Below, in pieces: positions 24,485-35,701 of a stretch of 64,000 nucleotides of DNA. The first letter of the stretch is position 1. Every line of letters begins with the position of its first letter. The position numbers were made by a program, and so were the translations under genes. The notes under the pieces were generated by a model. It searched no databases. It was given only the letters and a program-made list of their open reading frames with translations, and was not told the origin of the DNA. This stretch comes from an archaeon (GTDB lineage Archaea; Asgardarchaeota; Thorarchaeia; Thorarchaeales; Thorarchaeaceae). The stretch covers positions 25,821 through 89,820 of the forward strand of contig JAJRZD010000020.1 of the NCBI GenBank assembly GCA_024275415.1. Direction: 5' to 3'.

Positions 24485-25537
24485 TTATTGAATCTTTGTT
24501 GGAAGATACTCGTCAACTACAAAGTCGATTCCAAAACGGCTGAAGGCCTGCTGCTCAGCTTTCTTTCGAAGTCGCCTGAAGGATTCTATTGCGGATTGCC
24601 AGTCATCGGATAAATAACGCGAGTCTTTGGACAGTTCGTCTAATCTCTTAAGATCACGATTATTCATGTCCTCACAGGGAAGATTGTATCTCACAATATC
24701 ATCAGCATTCACCCCAATCCATTCAGCTGTCGGGATTGCTAAATCGCGGATGTGTGCTGCATTAGCACTGCCTGCAATGATGACCCTTGCGATGTGCATC
24801 CCCCACGGGTCGCCATCGGTGAATATCTTCACAGGCAAGTGCAGTTCGTCGTGCAATCGTCGCATCAATCTTCGTGTCGATCGAGGTGCCTGGCCACCCA
24901 GATGCACCAAAATACAGTCGAATCGTTCCCAGCATCGGGTTTCGATGAGTCGGGAGAACATTCCCCCGGACTCGACAGCAAGAATGAGCTTGGCATCCGT
25001 CCTTACAGGAGATGCCGAGAGTAGGGCAGGACCTATCGGCAATCCATCGGGACTTATCGTGAGGTCAACTTCCTTGTCTTCATAGCCTTTGACAGTGTAA
25101 CGCATGATAACTTTCCCGTAGATAGAAGAATGCTCTTCCGGGAAGAAACCCAATGACTCACGGGGATATTCAATCAGGGCTTCAAGGTCAGATAATAATC
25201 TGTCCGATTCAGCTTGGTCTTTGAATCTGACGCCGAACGCCTCACTTGAATAGTAGAGGTCTCTTAGAGAGCTTGTCCTACCGGACTCAAGAAGTCGCTT
25301 CGAGAATGAAGCGATCCACATTAGCTGCATGAAGCTCCGAATATGCTTGCTATTTGACGAGTCGCGGGTAGTCCTAGAGTCCCCAAGGATGAATTGCTCG
25401 GTCTGCTCGTCAAACACTATGTTTTCTGTACTCCGAGCAGGTATCTCAATTCTTGGAAAATGTCCATCCTCAATTGATGACAGAATCTTTTTCCCCAGCT
25501 CAGTCAAACTCTTGATAGGGTCGCTCATATCAGACAT
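24485..25537 (-). CDS. top6A: DNA topoisomerase VI subunit A (Spo11-like)
   Basis: Catalytic subunit of type IIB topoisomerase, which relaxes and decatenates DNA. The CAP domain holds the active-site tyrosine in LRDLYYSSEAFG (about residue 97). The TOPRIM domain provides LILAVESGGMFSRL (Glu) and KIFTDGDPWGMHIARV (DxD metal ligands). Length of 350 residues is typical. The ATG overlaps the end of top6B by 8 bases, so the two are translationally coupled. Confidence 0.97.
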   Translation of the reverse strand: MSDMSDPIKSLTELGKKILSSIEDGHFPRIEIPARSTENIVFDEQTEQFILGDSRTTRDSSNSKHIRSFMQLMWIASFSKRLLESGRTSSLRDLYYSSEAFGVRFKDQAESDRLLSDLEALIEYPRESLGFFPEEHSSIYGKVIMRYTVKGYEDKEVDLTISPDGLPIGPALLSASPVRTDAKLILAVESGGMFSRLIETRCWERFDCILVHLGGQAPRSTRRLMRRLHDELHLPVKIFTDGDPWGMHIARVIIAGSANAAHIRDLAIPTAEWIGVNADDIVRYNLPCEDMNNRDLKRLDELSKDSRYLSDDWQSAIESFRRLRKKAEQQAFSRFGIDFVVDEYLPTKIQ

Positions 25538-27056
25538 CGCTATCTACCTCGAAAAGTTCGTTAATCATCCGTGATGTGTCAGGAATATTGTCAACCCCTG
25601 CAACCTCACTACTGAACTTGGCCAGCAGGTTGAAAAGCCTTGAGAACTCCTTCAACTTCCGTCTAGAATGTAAAGCACGCTTCTTCCCCTCAGAAAACAC
25701 TTTCAGTTTTCGGCCAAGCTCACGATACAATGATAGTATCTCAGAGGTAATTGAACTGACTGATGTGATGGATTGCTTCCCAGCCGCTGAATAAGGAACC
25801 CTAATGGAGCAGAAGTGTGTGAAGATAGCTACGCCACTGATTTCAGGAGGCTTGTATCGCGCCCAAGGGATGCGCTTGAGTGTCTTCGCAAAGACATCAT
25901 CAGTTGAGTCATAGAGCAGCGGTACACGATTGGCAAACCTGAAGAGATGTGGAATGTCGGATTGTTCGAATGCATCACTAATTGCCAACACACCTTCCAC
26001 GATATACGGGAAACCATCCCATTCGAGGGGGCCTCGTTGGGAATAACCAATCACTGTGGCGTTGAATTCTTTCCGAATCGCATTAAAGAACGACTCCTTT
26101 CCGACAGGACTCAGGCAAGTCGCACTTGGTTTCCCAAACTTGTCATACTTGCGGAGAGAATTGCCTAGATATGAGAGCGCTTCTCTATCAAGAGACCCTA
26201 TTGTCGCTCGCGGATCCATCCGGATGAAATTGAGAAATTTTTCAGCGGTCTTATGCCCTAGCTGCTGAAAGGAACCAACCAGAAATTCGTGAAGACGCAG
26301 ATCCGGATTCTTTGCAGCAAGACGTCTGATTAGTTCAAGATCTGCTGCATGGGGATGTGGCAACGAGTCCACTGGTAGTGAAGGGATCTTCTTGGTGAAC
26401 CCTCCGAAAGTGTACCGTTCTGTATCATCCAATGATAGAGTGATCCGCGCATGGGGAGTGGAAATGCCAGTTAGTCGCAAATATTCGATGACACGCTCGC
26501 GAGATCGTTTCAAATCACCATTCAATGTGATGTGTACTGTGGTACCTCGCTCTTTCCGTTTCAACGGGTTCGACGATTTGACGATAGGTGAGTTTGATTC
26601 GATATCGATGTACACACTGTATTCGTTCCCTTCGTTCTGAGCGGTTTTTGTGTGTATTACAGCTGGTGTACCTGTCGAGATCTGTCCATAGAGTACCGCC
26701 ATTGTGACCCCAAGCCCAAAGGTGCCTCGCCTCTGTCTAGAACTATATTTGTTGCCATACAACACCTTGCCAAACGCGTTTGGAACGTTCTCATCGGGCA
26801 CCCCAGTACCATTGTCAGATACCGACACGGTGCAGGTGCGTCCAAGCTCGGATTGGATTGTTACATCTACGGTAGGAAGCACTCTTGCTTCCTCACATGA
26901 ATCAAGGCTGTTCTCTACGAGTTCTCGCACTGTCGTGTACAGCGACTGGGTCGGGTTCTCAAAGCCAGCCATCTGTCGGTTCCTGTAGAAGAATTCGGCT
27001 GGTGATATCCCTCTGAAGTTTCCAGACGCTGAACCAGTCATAGTGTTCAATCTCAT
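25530..27056 (-). CDS. top6B: DNA topoisomerase VI subunit B
   Basis: GHKL-type ATPase subunit. The Bergerat fold shows the N-box TVRELVENSLDSCEEA, the G1 box SVSDNGTGVPDENV, and the G2 box GTFGLGVTMAVLYGQ. The start MRLNTM then SPAEFFYRNRQMAGF is the family signature. The H2TH and transducer domains follow (WARYKPPEISGVAIFTHF). Length of 508 residues is slightly short of the 530-620 seen elsewhere because there is no long C-terminal extension. First gene of the top6B-top6A pair. Confidence 0.97.
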   Translation of the reverse strand: MRLNTMTGSASGNFRGISPAEFFYRNRQMAGFENPTQSLYTTVRELVENSLDSCEEARVLPTVDVTIQSELGRTCTVSVSDNGTGVPDENVPNAFGKVLYGNKYSSRQRRGTFGLGVTMAVLYGQISTGTPAVIHTKTAQNEGNEYSVYIDIESNSPIVKSSNPLKRKERGTTVHITLNGDLKRSRERVIEYLRLTGISTPHARITLSLDDTERYTFGGFTKKIPSLPVDSLPHPHAADLELIRRLAAKNPDLRLHEFLVGSFQQLGHKTAEKFLNFIRMDPRATIGSLDREALSYLGNSLRKYDKFGKPSATCLSPVGKESFFNAIRKEFNATVIGYSQRGPLEWDGFPYIVEGVLAISDAFEQSDIPHLFRFANRVPLLYDSTDDVFAKTLKRIPWARYKPPEISGVAIFTHFCSIRVPYSAAGKQSITSVSSITSEILSLYRELGRKLKVFSEGKKRALHSRRKLKEFSRLFNLLAKFSSEVAGVDNIPDTSRMINELFEVDSDV

Positions 27057-27096
27057 ATCATAAGGATGATATTTTCAGGCCGCGTATTACGCTTGG

Positions 27097-27660
27097 TCAG
27101 TAGTCGCTCATCCAAAGCTCGGATTTGATTCGGTTAATCTCACGGCGACTTCTCTCAAGGTATTTGTAGACAGAGCCATGTGGAGCGCCATCAATCAACA
27201 TGGTCACAGCCCGAGTTGCATAATCAAGCTGTGGATCATAACCTATGATAGCAACTGTCCGCCCATACACCGAAACTTTGGTTTCTGTAACCTCCTCAAT
27301 CACCCGACGAGTACGGCCGTTCTCGCCAATTATCCTACCTGCCACCCGTTTCAGCTGAGATGGAGAAGTGCCAACAAACTCTCTAAGAGAGATGATTACT
27401 AGGCGGGCGTCCTCATCAATCAGAGACAGAGCACGTTTGGGACTAAAACCTCGTGCCATTGCCTGAATGATGTCCCGTGCTTTCCAAAGGAGCACATGAT
27501 CGTCGGCATTCGCAGAACCCCTAATAGTGACGACACCATCTGAGCCGACCTCAATCTTAGTGTTCGTTAGTTGTTCGACTCGTTTGCGGACACGTCCATT
27601 TCGCCCCACTATGACTGCAATACGTTCCTCGGGAACACGAATTACTTTATGAAACATCAT
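27097..27660 (-). CDS. Two-KH-domain RNA-binding protein (Pno1/Dim2-like)
   Basis: Archaeal relative of eukaryotic Pno1/Dim2, a factor of small-subunit rRNA 3' end maturation that works with Nob1 and Rio kinases. KH1 is at about residues 5-60 (AVIVGRNGRVRKRVEQLT) and KH2 at about 95-150 (RIIGENGRTRRVIEEVT), each with the GxxG loop. The ATG at 27660 lies 8 bases after AGGTGAT; an in-frame TTG at 27666 overlaps the rio1 stop. It directly follows rio1, supporting a shared role in ribosome biogenesis. Confidence 0.9.
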   Translation of the reverse strand: MMFHKVIRVPEERIAVIVGRNGRVRKRVEQLTNTKIEVGSDGVVTIRGSANADDHVLLWKARDIIQAMARGFSPKRALSLIDEDARLVIISLREFVGTSPSQLKRVAGRIIGENGRTRRVIEEVTETKVSVYGRTVAIIGYDPQLDYATRAVTMLIDGAPHGSVYKYLERSRREINRIKSELWMSDY

Positions 27661-27662
27661 TT

Positions 27663-28451
27663 TCAAGAATCACCTGAGTTAAGAATCTCGGAGGTCAGGT
27701 CTTGGGGGTCCTGGGTATCCACTCCAAGTTTATTGAAGAAGTGTGTTATGTTTTTAATATCACGATAGAGGTATCTCGAAGCATTATCGTGGTCACGGAC
27801 AAGAGATTGTGATACATCAATGAAAACAGGTTCGCCCACCCAGAGAATGTTATACTCGCTGAGGTCTGCATGCACAAGCTTTGCTTTTGTATAGCCCATC
27901 TTAATCATCTTGATGATGTCACGATAGGTCGTTTCTGGCGAAGGTATTTCCACGTTCTTGATCAATGGCGCTGCAGTCGCATTTTTTTGGTCGCCAATGA
28001 ATTCCATTATCAGCACATTCCGATATATGGCAACAGGCTTAGGTACGCGCACACCAGCATCATAATAGCGAGCAAGGTTCTTGTATTCCTTCATGGCCCA
28101 TTGTGGCACAAGAACCCTATTCTTTCGCCCCACACGTTTGAAACGAGGGTCTCCAACCATATATTCCCTCATAAAATCGGTTTCTGCTGTCGAAACACGG
28201 TATATCTTCACAGCAACCGATTTGTTATCAGTGGTTTCTCCACGATACACATTTGCTTCTTTCCCTGTACTTATGACACCATGAACTGCATTGATGACAC
28301 CCCTGTTGAAAAGACGAAAGATGACCTTGAGTGTTGGAGGGTCAATTACGCCCTCAACAACCTTGAATTCGTCATCATCACGGCGACGCTTTGACCTGCG
28401 ACTGTCTAGTTGGTCTTCGATCTTGCGCCGTTGCTTTTCAGCTCTCTTCAA
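27663..28451 (-). CDS. rio1: Rio1-type serine protein kinase/ATPase
   Basis: Atypical kinase that drives late 40S/30S maturation. Motifs: the P-loop GVISTGKEANVYRG (about residues 60-73) and VAVKIYRVS with the ATP lysine; the Rio1-specific flexible loop; the catalytic LVHADLSEYNIL and the metal-binding EPVFIDVSQSLV. A basic tail starts the protein. TTG start 8 bases after AGGTGATA. Overlaps the KH gene and is 78 bases after aIF1A, in one ribosome-assembly cluster. Confidence 0.95.
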   Translation of the reverse strand: MKRAEKQRRKIEDQLDSRRSKRRRDDDEFKVVEGVIDPPTLKVIFRLFNRGVINAVHGVISTGKEANVYRGETTDNKSVAVKIYRVSTAETDFMREYMVGDPRFKRVGRKNRVLVPQWAMKEYKNLARYYDAGVRVPKPVAIYRNVLIMEFIGDQKNATAAPLIKNVEIPSPETTYRDIIKMIKMGYTKAKLVHADLSEYNILWVGEPVFIDVSQSLVRDHDNASRYLYRDIKNITHFFNKLGVDTQDPQDLTSEILNSGDS

Positions 28452-28529
28452 TTCAGTTTATCACCTGTCAGATAGGATACTATCCTTTCAAGAGAATGTA
28501 CCTATGAAGAAAAAGCTTGAGATTGTTAT

Positions 28530-28859
28530 CTAAAACATCTTGAGAATCTTATGTCGGTTCAGCCAATCAAGCTCGTTGTTTCGATACCTATAGACGACAT
28601 CGCATTTCTGATCAGACTGGAACTCCCACGGAACTACAAGAACCGTATCACCAATTCGCATCCAGACTCGCTTTTTCATTCGACCGGGTATCCTCCCAAT
28701 CCGGATATTGCCATCTTCGCAACGTATCCTGACACGGTCATGTCCAAGCATCTGGATGATGATTCCAAAAAGCTCACCATTATCTCGATTAGGTGTCCGT
28801 ACACGGACTAATTCTCCATCGGGTCCTATTACTGGTCCATCTCGTCTTCGTCGTGACAA
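28530..28859 (-). CDS. Translation initiation factor aIF1A
   Basis: OB-fold initiation factor that binds the A site of the small subunit and helps start-codon selection. The S1-like core is visible as GELFGIIIQMLGHDRVRIRC, then RIPGRMKKRVWMRIGDTVLVVPW, both family hallmarks. Length of 109 residues fits. TTG start with GGAGGATT 4 bases upstream. Upstream of rio1 on the same strand. Confidence 0.96.
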   Translation of the reverse strand: MSRRRRDGPVIGPDGELVRVRTPNRDNGELFGIIIQMLGHDRVRIRCEDGNIRIGRIPGRMKKRVWMRIGDTVLVVPWEFQSDQKCDVVYRYRNNELDWLNRHKILKMF

Positions 28860-28962
28860 AATAATCCTCCAATCAATGCTAGGGGTGCCCTAGCCGCTAT
28901 GTCTGGAAGTACTACCAAGCATTTAAGACTAACGAAATCGCCACCTTACTGTGGCTCACCCC

Positions 28963-30027
28963 TTATTCGGGGACAGGATATAGCTTGTTATTGTGCTCAA
29001 TGAGATAGATAGAGTCACCCGACACATACTGTCGGATCGATTCGTCATCAAGCTCGAGTATTTCGAATGTGTCCGATGCCATTACCTGAAGAGGCTTCCC
29101 ATAGACATTAGAAACGACAGTGAACTCGCGTTTGGAATCTCCCTCTGTGATGAATCTGATAGTCTTCCATTTCGAGCTCTTTGGAGAAACAGTGAACCTA
29201 TGCCGTCTTACAAGGTCATAGCAGGTAAGTCCGCCCTTCCCCATCTTCAGAACTCGACATGGATTGCCTACAACCTCAATGAAGTCCCCTGGCAAGAATT
29301 GAGGGAGTCGAAGAAGAATCGTTGTTCTGTACTTCTTCTTGCCGCCCCTGTCTTGGGAATATAACTTGAAATTCTCCTTTCTGCTCGCTAGGAATTGTGC
29401 CTCAACCTCTTCGGCAATCTTACGACAGAGTAAATCGGATCCGAGGTACAGATCCAAACCAAATTTTGTTTCATCTATCTGTAAAATGAAAGCACGAGTG
29501 TCTTTCCCGTATTCGGCAATAGTGCGTTCTTTGGCAATCTCAAGTATCTGATCCTGCTCTTCTTTTGTCAACGGCCGTTCATCAGCCCGAATCTGTAGGG
29601 TCGCCTCATAATAACCGCCGCTCATCATTGAGCACGAATCGCAGGACATGTAGGAATACCGTATCTCTGTGGGGTATTCTTCTGTATGTGGTTCTAGGTC
29701 TGGAGCGGACTTTCCTGTCACAACTAGGCGTACCAACAGAACTCTATCCAATCGGTTCTCTTCAATAATATCCACACTCAGTCCCGGTACCAATGGGGTT
29801 ATTTCCATATCTAGAAGTATGTCAATCTGTTCTGCCCTCTGTGCATCTTTGTTTTGTGATGACAGGGTCTTCCATCCGCCAGGAATTTTCACGGAGCCAC
29901 ACTTTTTGCAAATTGTTATAGACAGCGGAGAACTCACTTTGACTAGTGGATGCTCGTTGTTGTAACAATTCTGGCAGAGACCATCCAGAATAGATGGCTC
30001 TCCACACAAATAGCAAGGAGATCTCAT
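28963..30027 (-). CDS. nmd3: Nmd3-like 60S/50S export-assembly protein homologue
   Basis: Archaeal homologue of Nmd3, the adaptor bound to the large subunit during late assembly. The N-terminal zinc module has two CxxC pairs (CYLCGEP and CQNCYNN) and a further CKKCG; a central CDSC occurs at about residue 130. The later part contains an OB-like segment (DFIEVVGNPCRVLKMGKGG). Length of 354 residues fits archaeal members. The ATG at 30027 is preferred over the GTG at 30036, as it starts MRSPCYLCG; both lack a clear ribosome site. Confidence 0.88.
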   Translation of the reverse strand: MRSPCYLCGEPSILDGLCQNCYNNEHPLVKVSSPLSITICKKCGSVKIPGGWKTLSSQNKDAQRAEQIDILLDMEITPLVPGLSVDIIEENRLDRVLLVRLVVTGKSAPDLEPHTEEYPTEIRYSYMSCDSCSMMSGGYYEATLQIRADERPLTKEEQDQILEIAKERTIAEYGKDTRAFILQIDETKFGLDLYLGSDLLCRKIAEEVEAQFLASRKENFKLYSQDRGGKKKYRTTILLRLPQFLPGDFIEVVGNPCRVLKMGKGGLTCYDLVRRHRFTVSPKSSKWKTIRFITEGDSKREFTVVSNVYGKPLQVMASDTFEILELDDESIRQYVSGDSIYLIEHNNKLYPVPE

Positions 30028-30126
30028 CGCGTCCACTGGAGTTTTGGACGTCTGAGATACTTATGAATTCAGTTGTAGGAGATGACGACTATATTCGCGA
30101 GAGTAGGGAACAGAAAAGTGTCAGTG

Positions 30127-30429
30127 CTAGAGCTTCATCCATTGGGCGTGAGGCTCCCCTTGGATGTAAAGGACAGCATTCTTATGGACGAGTCCGGCCT
30201 CAATTGCTGCTGTGACGGTGATCGTGCCAATCATGTTGGCAATGGTCGCGTTTTGGAGGTATTTGATGCAAGTTGCAGTGTCAACTAGATCACCTCCATA
30301 GAACTCCTTGCTTACATTGAAGCGTATCTCACCATCAATGAGAGTTCGTCCAAGTAGATTCTCATCACAAGCAGACACAAGTACGTGGTCCAATGTTTCA
30401 CGAATTCGAACATAGACTGATTTTGACAT
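30127..30429 (-). CDS. DUF424 family protein
   Basis: A 100-residue archaeal protein of unknown function. Family features: VLVSACDENLLGRTLIDGE near the start, KEFYGGDLVD, the ANMIGTITVTAAIEAGLV segment and PHAQ near the end. In many archaea it sits beside aIF2-beta and Nmd3, as here (11 bases from aIF2-beta), which suggests a translation or ribosome-linked role. Nothing catalytic is recognised. Confidence 0.85.
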   Translation of the reverse strand: MSKSVYVRIRETLDHVLVSACDENLLGRTLIDGEIRFNVSKEFYGGDLVDTATCIKYLQNATIANMIGTITVTAAIEAGLVHKNAVLYIQGEPHAQWMKL

Positions 30430-30439
30430 TGAAGGAACC

Positions 30440-30853
30440 TCATACAGGACGAATCGATGTGCTTGCCCCGCAGGCGGAGCACTTCAGATAATATGCGTGT
30501 CCGTCCTTGTCCATGTTAGTATCGGGACGACCACACACAGGACAAAGGACATAGGCATCGATATATTTCGAAAGAACCTCATTAACCGTATTTGCTGTAA
30601 ATTTGCCTTGGAAAATAGCACTTCCACCCTCCATATTCCCAGCTGTTGCCAGCTGCCCAGCGACATATTTGAGTACCTCTTTGCCAGGCCTGTTGAGGAC
30701 ACCCAGAATCTCTTGGAAATTCTGCCAGATTGTCCTAGTCCCCTGGATCATCAGCTGGACATGAGGTACCTTGAATCGTTCACCAGAACGTTTGAACGCA
30801 TCTTCAGGCACACTATCTCTTGCCCTTTCAAGCAATTTCTCGTAGTCGTCCAT
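30440..30853 (-). CDS. Translation initiation factor aIF2 subunit beta
   Basis: Beta subunit of the heterotrimer that delivers initiator tRNA. The N-terminal helix is short, the central domain shows the RTIWQNFQEI and MEGGSAIFQGKFTANTVNE segments, and the C-terminal zinc ribbon has CPVCGRPDTN and LKCSACGA. Length of 137 residues is normal for archaea, which lack the eukaryotic lysine boxes. First of the aIF2-beta/DUF424/Nmd3 group on this strand. Confidence 0.96.
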   Translation of the reverse strand: MDDYEKLLERARDSVPEDAFKRSGERFKVPHVQLMIQGTRTIWQNFQEILGVLNRPGKEVLKYVAGQLATAGNMEGGSAIFQGKFTANTVNEVLSKYIDAYVLCPVCGRPDTNMDKDGHAYYLKCSACGASTSIRPV

Positions 30854-30905
30854 GTATAATGTTTCCCCGTTAATAGTTATTGAAGGTTCTGATTAGTCAC
30901 ATAGG

Positions 30906-31598
30906 CTAGTCGATAGGACGATAGACCCCGACCTCCTGTTCCATGATCAGTTCTTTGTCCACTAAATCAAGTATCTCCAGATTGATCTGCCAAGCGTCAA
31001 CACCCTTTTCCTCAAAATGAGATACGATGGTCTTGATACCTACACCATCCGGGTTATCATTATCGATGATATATTGGAGAATCTCGCCAGCGACACCGCC
31101 AACGCCAGACTTCAGAGATGGTTTAGAAGGCGAGGACGGTTCGATAAATGATTCCAATGCGCCTTCACGGGTCGAATGCTGTTTGGTGGTATTGCCATCC
31201 TTATTTTGACGAAGAATGGTCATCTGGCGCTCGTACTTGTGGATAACAAGCAAGTTTGGATCATCAATTGGCTTGACAATCTCAGGTGCAATATAGATCT
31301 CATCGTTATACTCTCGGATTCTACCAATCACCATGGCGAGGACATTCAAGTCAATCTTTTGCAGCAGAGATGCTTTAGCACCCCATACCTTGGCACGGAT
31401 GACTCCAGTGCCATCATCAAGTGTGATGCTAGCATAATTATTGTCGCCGGCAACCTGATCCACTATACTTCCTAGAAGGAACACACGACGGAGTTCCACT
31501 CCTTGAGGAGTTATCACACGGAATCCCTCATCCTCACTATATTCGCCATCGAGTATATCACTAACAGATGCTCGGATCGCAGTCTGTCGCTCCTTCAC
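30906..31598 (-). CDS. RPA32-like single-stranded DNA-binding protein with winged helix
   Basis: Archaeal relative of the RPA middle subunit. An OB fold occupies about residues 25-120 (RRVFLLGSIVD, YASITLDDGTGVIRAKVWG, LAMVIGRIREYNDEIYIAPEIV). A low-complexity linker leads to a C-terminal winged helix of about 65 residues (GVGIKTIVSHFEEKG), the arrangement of RPA32 that contacts repair factors. GTG start with AGGTGACAT upstream. It is followed by the FEN1 gene on its upstream side, in a replication/repair block. The large RPA subunit is not in the window. Confidence 0.85.
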   Translation of the reverse strand: MKERQTAIRASVSDILDGEYSEDEGFRVITPQGVELRRVFLLGSIVDQVAGDNNYASITLDDGTGVIRAKVWGAKASLLQKIDLNVLAMVIGRIREYNDEIYIAPEIVKPIDDPNLLVIHKYERQMTILRQNKDGNTTKQHSTREGALESFIEPSSPSKPSLKSGVGGVAGEILQYIIDNDNPDGVGIKTIVSHFEEKGVDAWQINLEILDLVDKELIMEQEVGVYRPID

Positions 31599-31662
31599 AG
31601 AATCATGTCACCTGCCTGCCAGATGTCTGTCGTGACCACCCTTTATAGAGTTCACTATTACA

Positions 31663-32697
31663 CTAGAAGAAATCAGACAATGAGCTCTGTTGTACCCCCT
31701 CGCGTTCCGCTTCACGCTTCTGTATTAAGCGCTCAAGTGCAGCAGTCACACGGTTCGCACTAAAATCATGCTCTGAGCAGAGAATCATTGTGACCTCTTC
31801 GACGTTAGGATCTTCCCAAGAAAACGGTTTAACCTCCATATTGGGAGGGTCTAAGAATATCTTACGGATTTCCTCAAACGGGAAATCAATCGTGTATTTC
31901 CCTGATTCAATGATTCCTTCAATAGAACCAAACTCACGAATGAGTTTGAGCGCAGTCTTAGGACCTACCCGAGGAACCTTGTCATTGTAATCCGTTCCAA
32001 CAAGTAAGGCGATATCAATCAGCTGCTCTCGTGAGATGCCTAACAATCTCAAGTTCAGGTCTAAATCAATCAATTCCGGAGAGATTATCTTGAAGGTATT
32101 AGTTCGTGAAACGCGTCTTTTGCCTGAAACTGAAAGGTTCCGTATCATTCTTGGACAATTATATAGGAGAGAGTCATTGTCTTGGCTTGCACTAGCATAC
32201 ACCATGTTCTCCCTAGCCATCTGTGCTGCCAGCGCTTCACCCTCAGACGGAGCTTGTATCCATGGGATACCCATTGCGGTCAACAGCCGCTTGCTCTCGT
32301 CAATCATCCCAGTGGTGAGTGTGGAGCTTGCCTGTGCTGCTTTTCGCGCATCATCGATTCGTCCTTCTTTCTTAGCAAGCTGCCATTCTTCAAATGCAGC
32401 TTCACGAACCGCTCGCCGCCTCTCAACTTCTCCAGACTTGAGTTTGGGCGGTTCACCATCAAAGACATAAACTGGAAGTATCCCTTGTTCGAGAAGGTTC
32501 ATATTGCGATAGAATATCCCGCTTAGGTGGCTAGTGACTCTTCCTTTCCGATCCATGAGGGGAGTTCCATCACGCTGTCTGATAGTGGAGAGAAATTGGT
32601 ACAGGGTATTGAACGCATCTATAGCAACCTTCTTCCCTGCGAGATCAGATATTGTTATTTTCTGAGCTTGTATGATGTCAGAGAGTTTTGTCCCCAT
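31663..32697 (-). CDS. fen1: Flap endonuclease 1
   Basis: Structure-specific nuclease that removes 5' flaps in Okazaki fragment maturation. N-region: KKVAIDAFNTLYQFLS and YVFDGEPPKLKSGEVERR; I-region: IQAPSEGEALAAQM, ASQDNDSLLYN and GTDYNDKVPRVGPKTALKLI (helix-two-turn-helix). The end QQSSLSDFF is a PCNA-binding PIP box. ATG at 32697 begins MGTKLSDIIQ, the family start; the frame is open further to 32820 but the extension is not conserved-looking. 344 residues, normal. Confidence 0.96.
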   Translation of the reverse strand: MGTKLSDIIQAQKITISDLAGKKVAIDAFNTLYQFLSTIRQRDGTPLMDRKGRVTSHLSGIFYRNMNLLEQGILPVYVFDGEPPKLKSGEVERRRAVREAAFEEWQLAKKEGRIDDARKAAQASSTLTTGMIDESKRLLTAMGIPWIQAPSEGEALAAQMARENMVYASASQDNDSLLYNCPRMIRNLSVSGKRRVSRTNTFKIISPELIDLDLNLRLLGISREQLIDIALLVGTDYNDKVPRVGPKTALKLIREFGSIEGIIESGKYTIDFPFEEIRKIFLDPPNMEVKPFSWEDPNVEEVTMILCSEHDFSANRVTAALERLIQKREAEREGVQQSSLSDFF

Positions 32698-32850
32698 TGA
32701 ATCCGCTCCAACACTCAGTAGGAGTGGTTTATCATATATCATTTGAGGAGTGCTTCCTAATGAGTACTCTTCGGTAAGTTTATAATATTCCCAAAGGTGG
32801 CGACAGGAGACCAACACCAAATATTTGGCTCTGGTGATACTTTGTCAACA

Positions 32851-33018
32851 ATGAAGACGATTAGGTGCACATCGTGCCACGGTTCAATTTCTCCCAAGGA
32901 GGATAGTGTAAAGATGCAATGCCCAAACTGTGGAGTTGCTACAATATGGCGTTGCGGATCATGCAGGAAGTTCTCTAACCGGTATTCCTGCCCAAACTGT
33001 GGCTTTGAGGGGCCATGA
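32851..33018 (+). CDS. Small zinc-ribbon protein (COG2888-like)
   Basis: A 55-residue archaeal protein with four cysteine pairs: CTSCHG, CPNCGVA, CGSCRK and CPNCGFEGP. The ending CPNCGFEGP is the mark of this group, thought to bind RNA or ribosomes. ATG at 32851 is chosen because the family starts just before the first Cys pair; the frame could start earlier (32797 or 32842). Overlaps the next frame by a few bases and precedes aEF1-beta, the usual archaeal neighbour. Confidence 0.85.
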   Translation: MKTIRCTSCHGSISPKEDSVKMQCPNCGVATIWRCGSCRKFSNRYSCPNCGFEGP

Positions 33019-33035
33019 TTCAAGGAGAGATAGAA

Positions 33036-33305
33036 ATGGCAAGAGTGATTATCACAATTAGAGTGATGCCTGTAGATATTGATGTGGATCTAGAAGGTCT
33101 ACTTGAACAAATCAGACAGAACATCCCTGAAGGCACTGATGTTAGAGCGAATGAGATCGTGCCTGTCGCATTTGGTCTCAAGGCACTCAGGATAAATCTG
33201 GCAAGAGACGAATCGTTAGGGGGAACTGACGATATCGAAGAGGCAATCAGCAACCTTGAGGGCGTTTCACAAGTCGAGGTTGAGGTTGTTTCAAGAATCT
33301 CTTGA
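33036..33305 (+). CDS. Translation elongation factor aEF1-beta
   Basis: Nucleotide exchange factor that recycles aEF1A from GDP to GTP. The 89-residue alpha-beta sandwich (MARVIITIRVMPVDIDVDLE, FGLKALRINLARDE, VSQVEVEVVSRIS) matches the catalytic C-domain of eukaryotic eEF1B. The ATG at 33036 follows AAGGAGAG by 6 bases; an ATG at 33015 would add seven residues. It forms a pair with the zinc-ribbon gene. Confidence 0.94.
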   Translation: MARVIITIRVMPVDIDVDLEGLLEQIRQNIPEGTDVRANEIVPVAFGLKALRINLARDESLGGTDDIEEAISNLEGVSQVEVEVVSRIS

Positions 33306-33343
33306 TAGACGAAATGCCACCTAGTTTATCTCATAACTCATAG

Positions 33344-33378
33344 TTTAAATTAATAATTTCCCGCCGGTGCATACCGGC
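33344..33378 (+). promoter_or_regulatory. Promoter-like element with palindrome before cdc48
   Basis: TTTAAATTAA (33344-33353) is a TATA-like element, and GCCGGT-GCAT-ACCGGC (33363-33378) is a perfect 6-base-arm palindrome spanning the place where transcription should start. A repressor or other protein bound here could block initiation of cdc48. As RNA it could also form a hairpin at the 5' end. The mRNA leader to the first ATG would be about 80 bases. Confidence 0.4.
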
Positions 33379-33448
33379 CACTAACATAGTCGGTTATATG
33401 GGACAGACAAGACTCAATAGTGATAGTCTGTACACAAAGGAGATATAG

Positions 33449-35692
<2,244 letters not shown>

Positions 35693-35701
35693 TGAAGTCA
35701 A

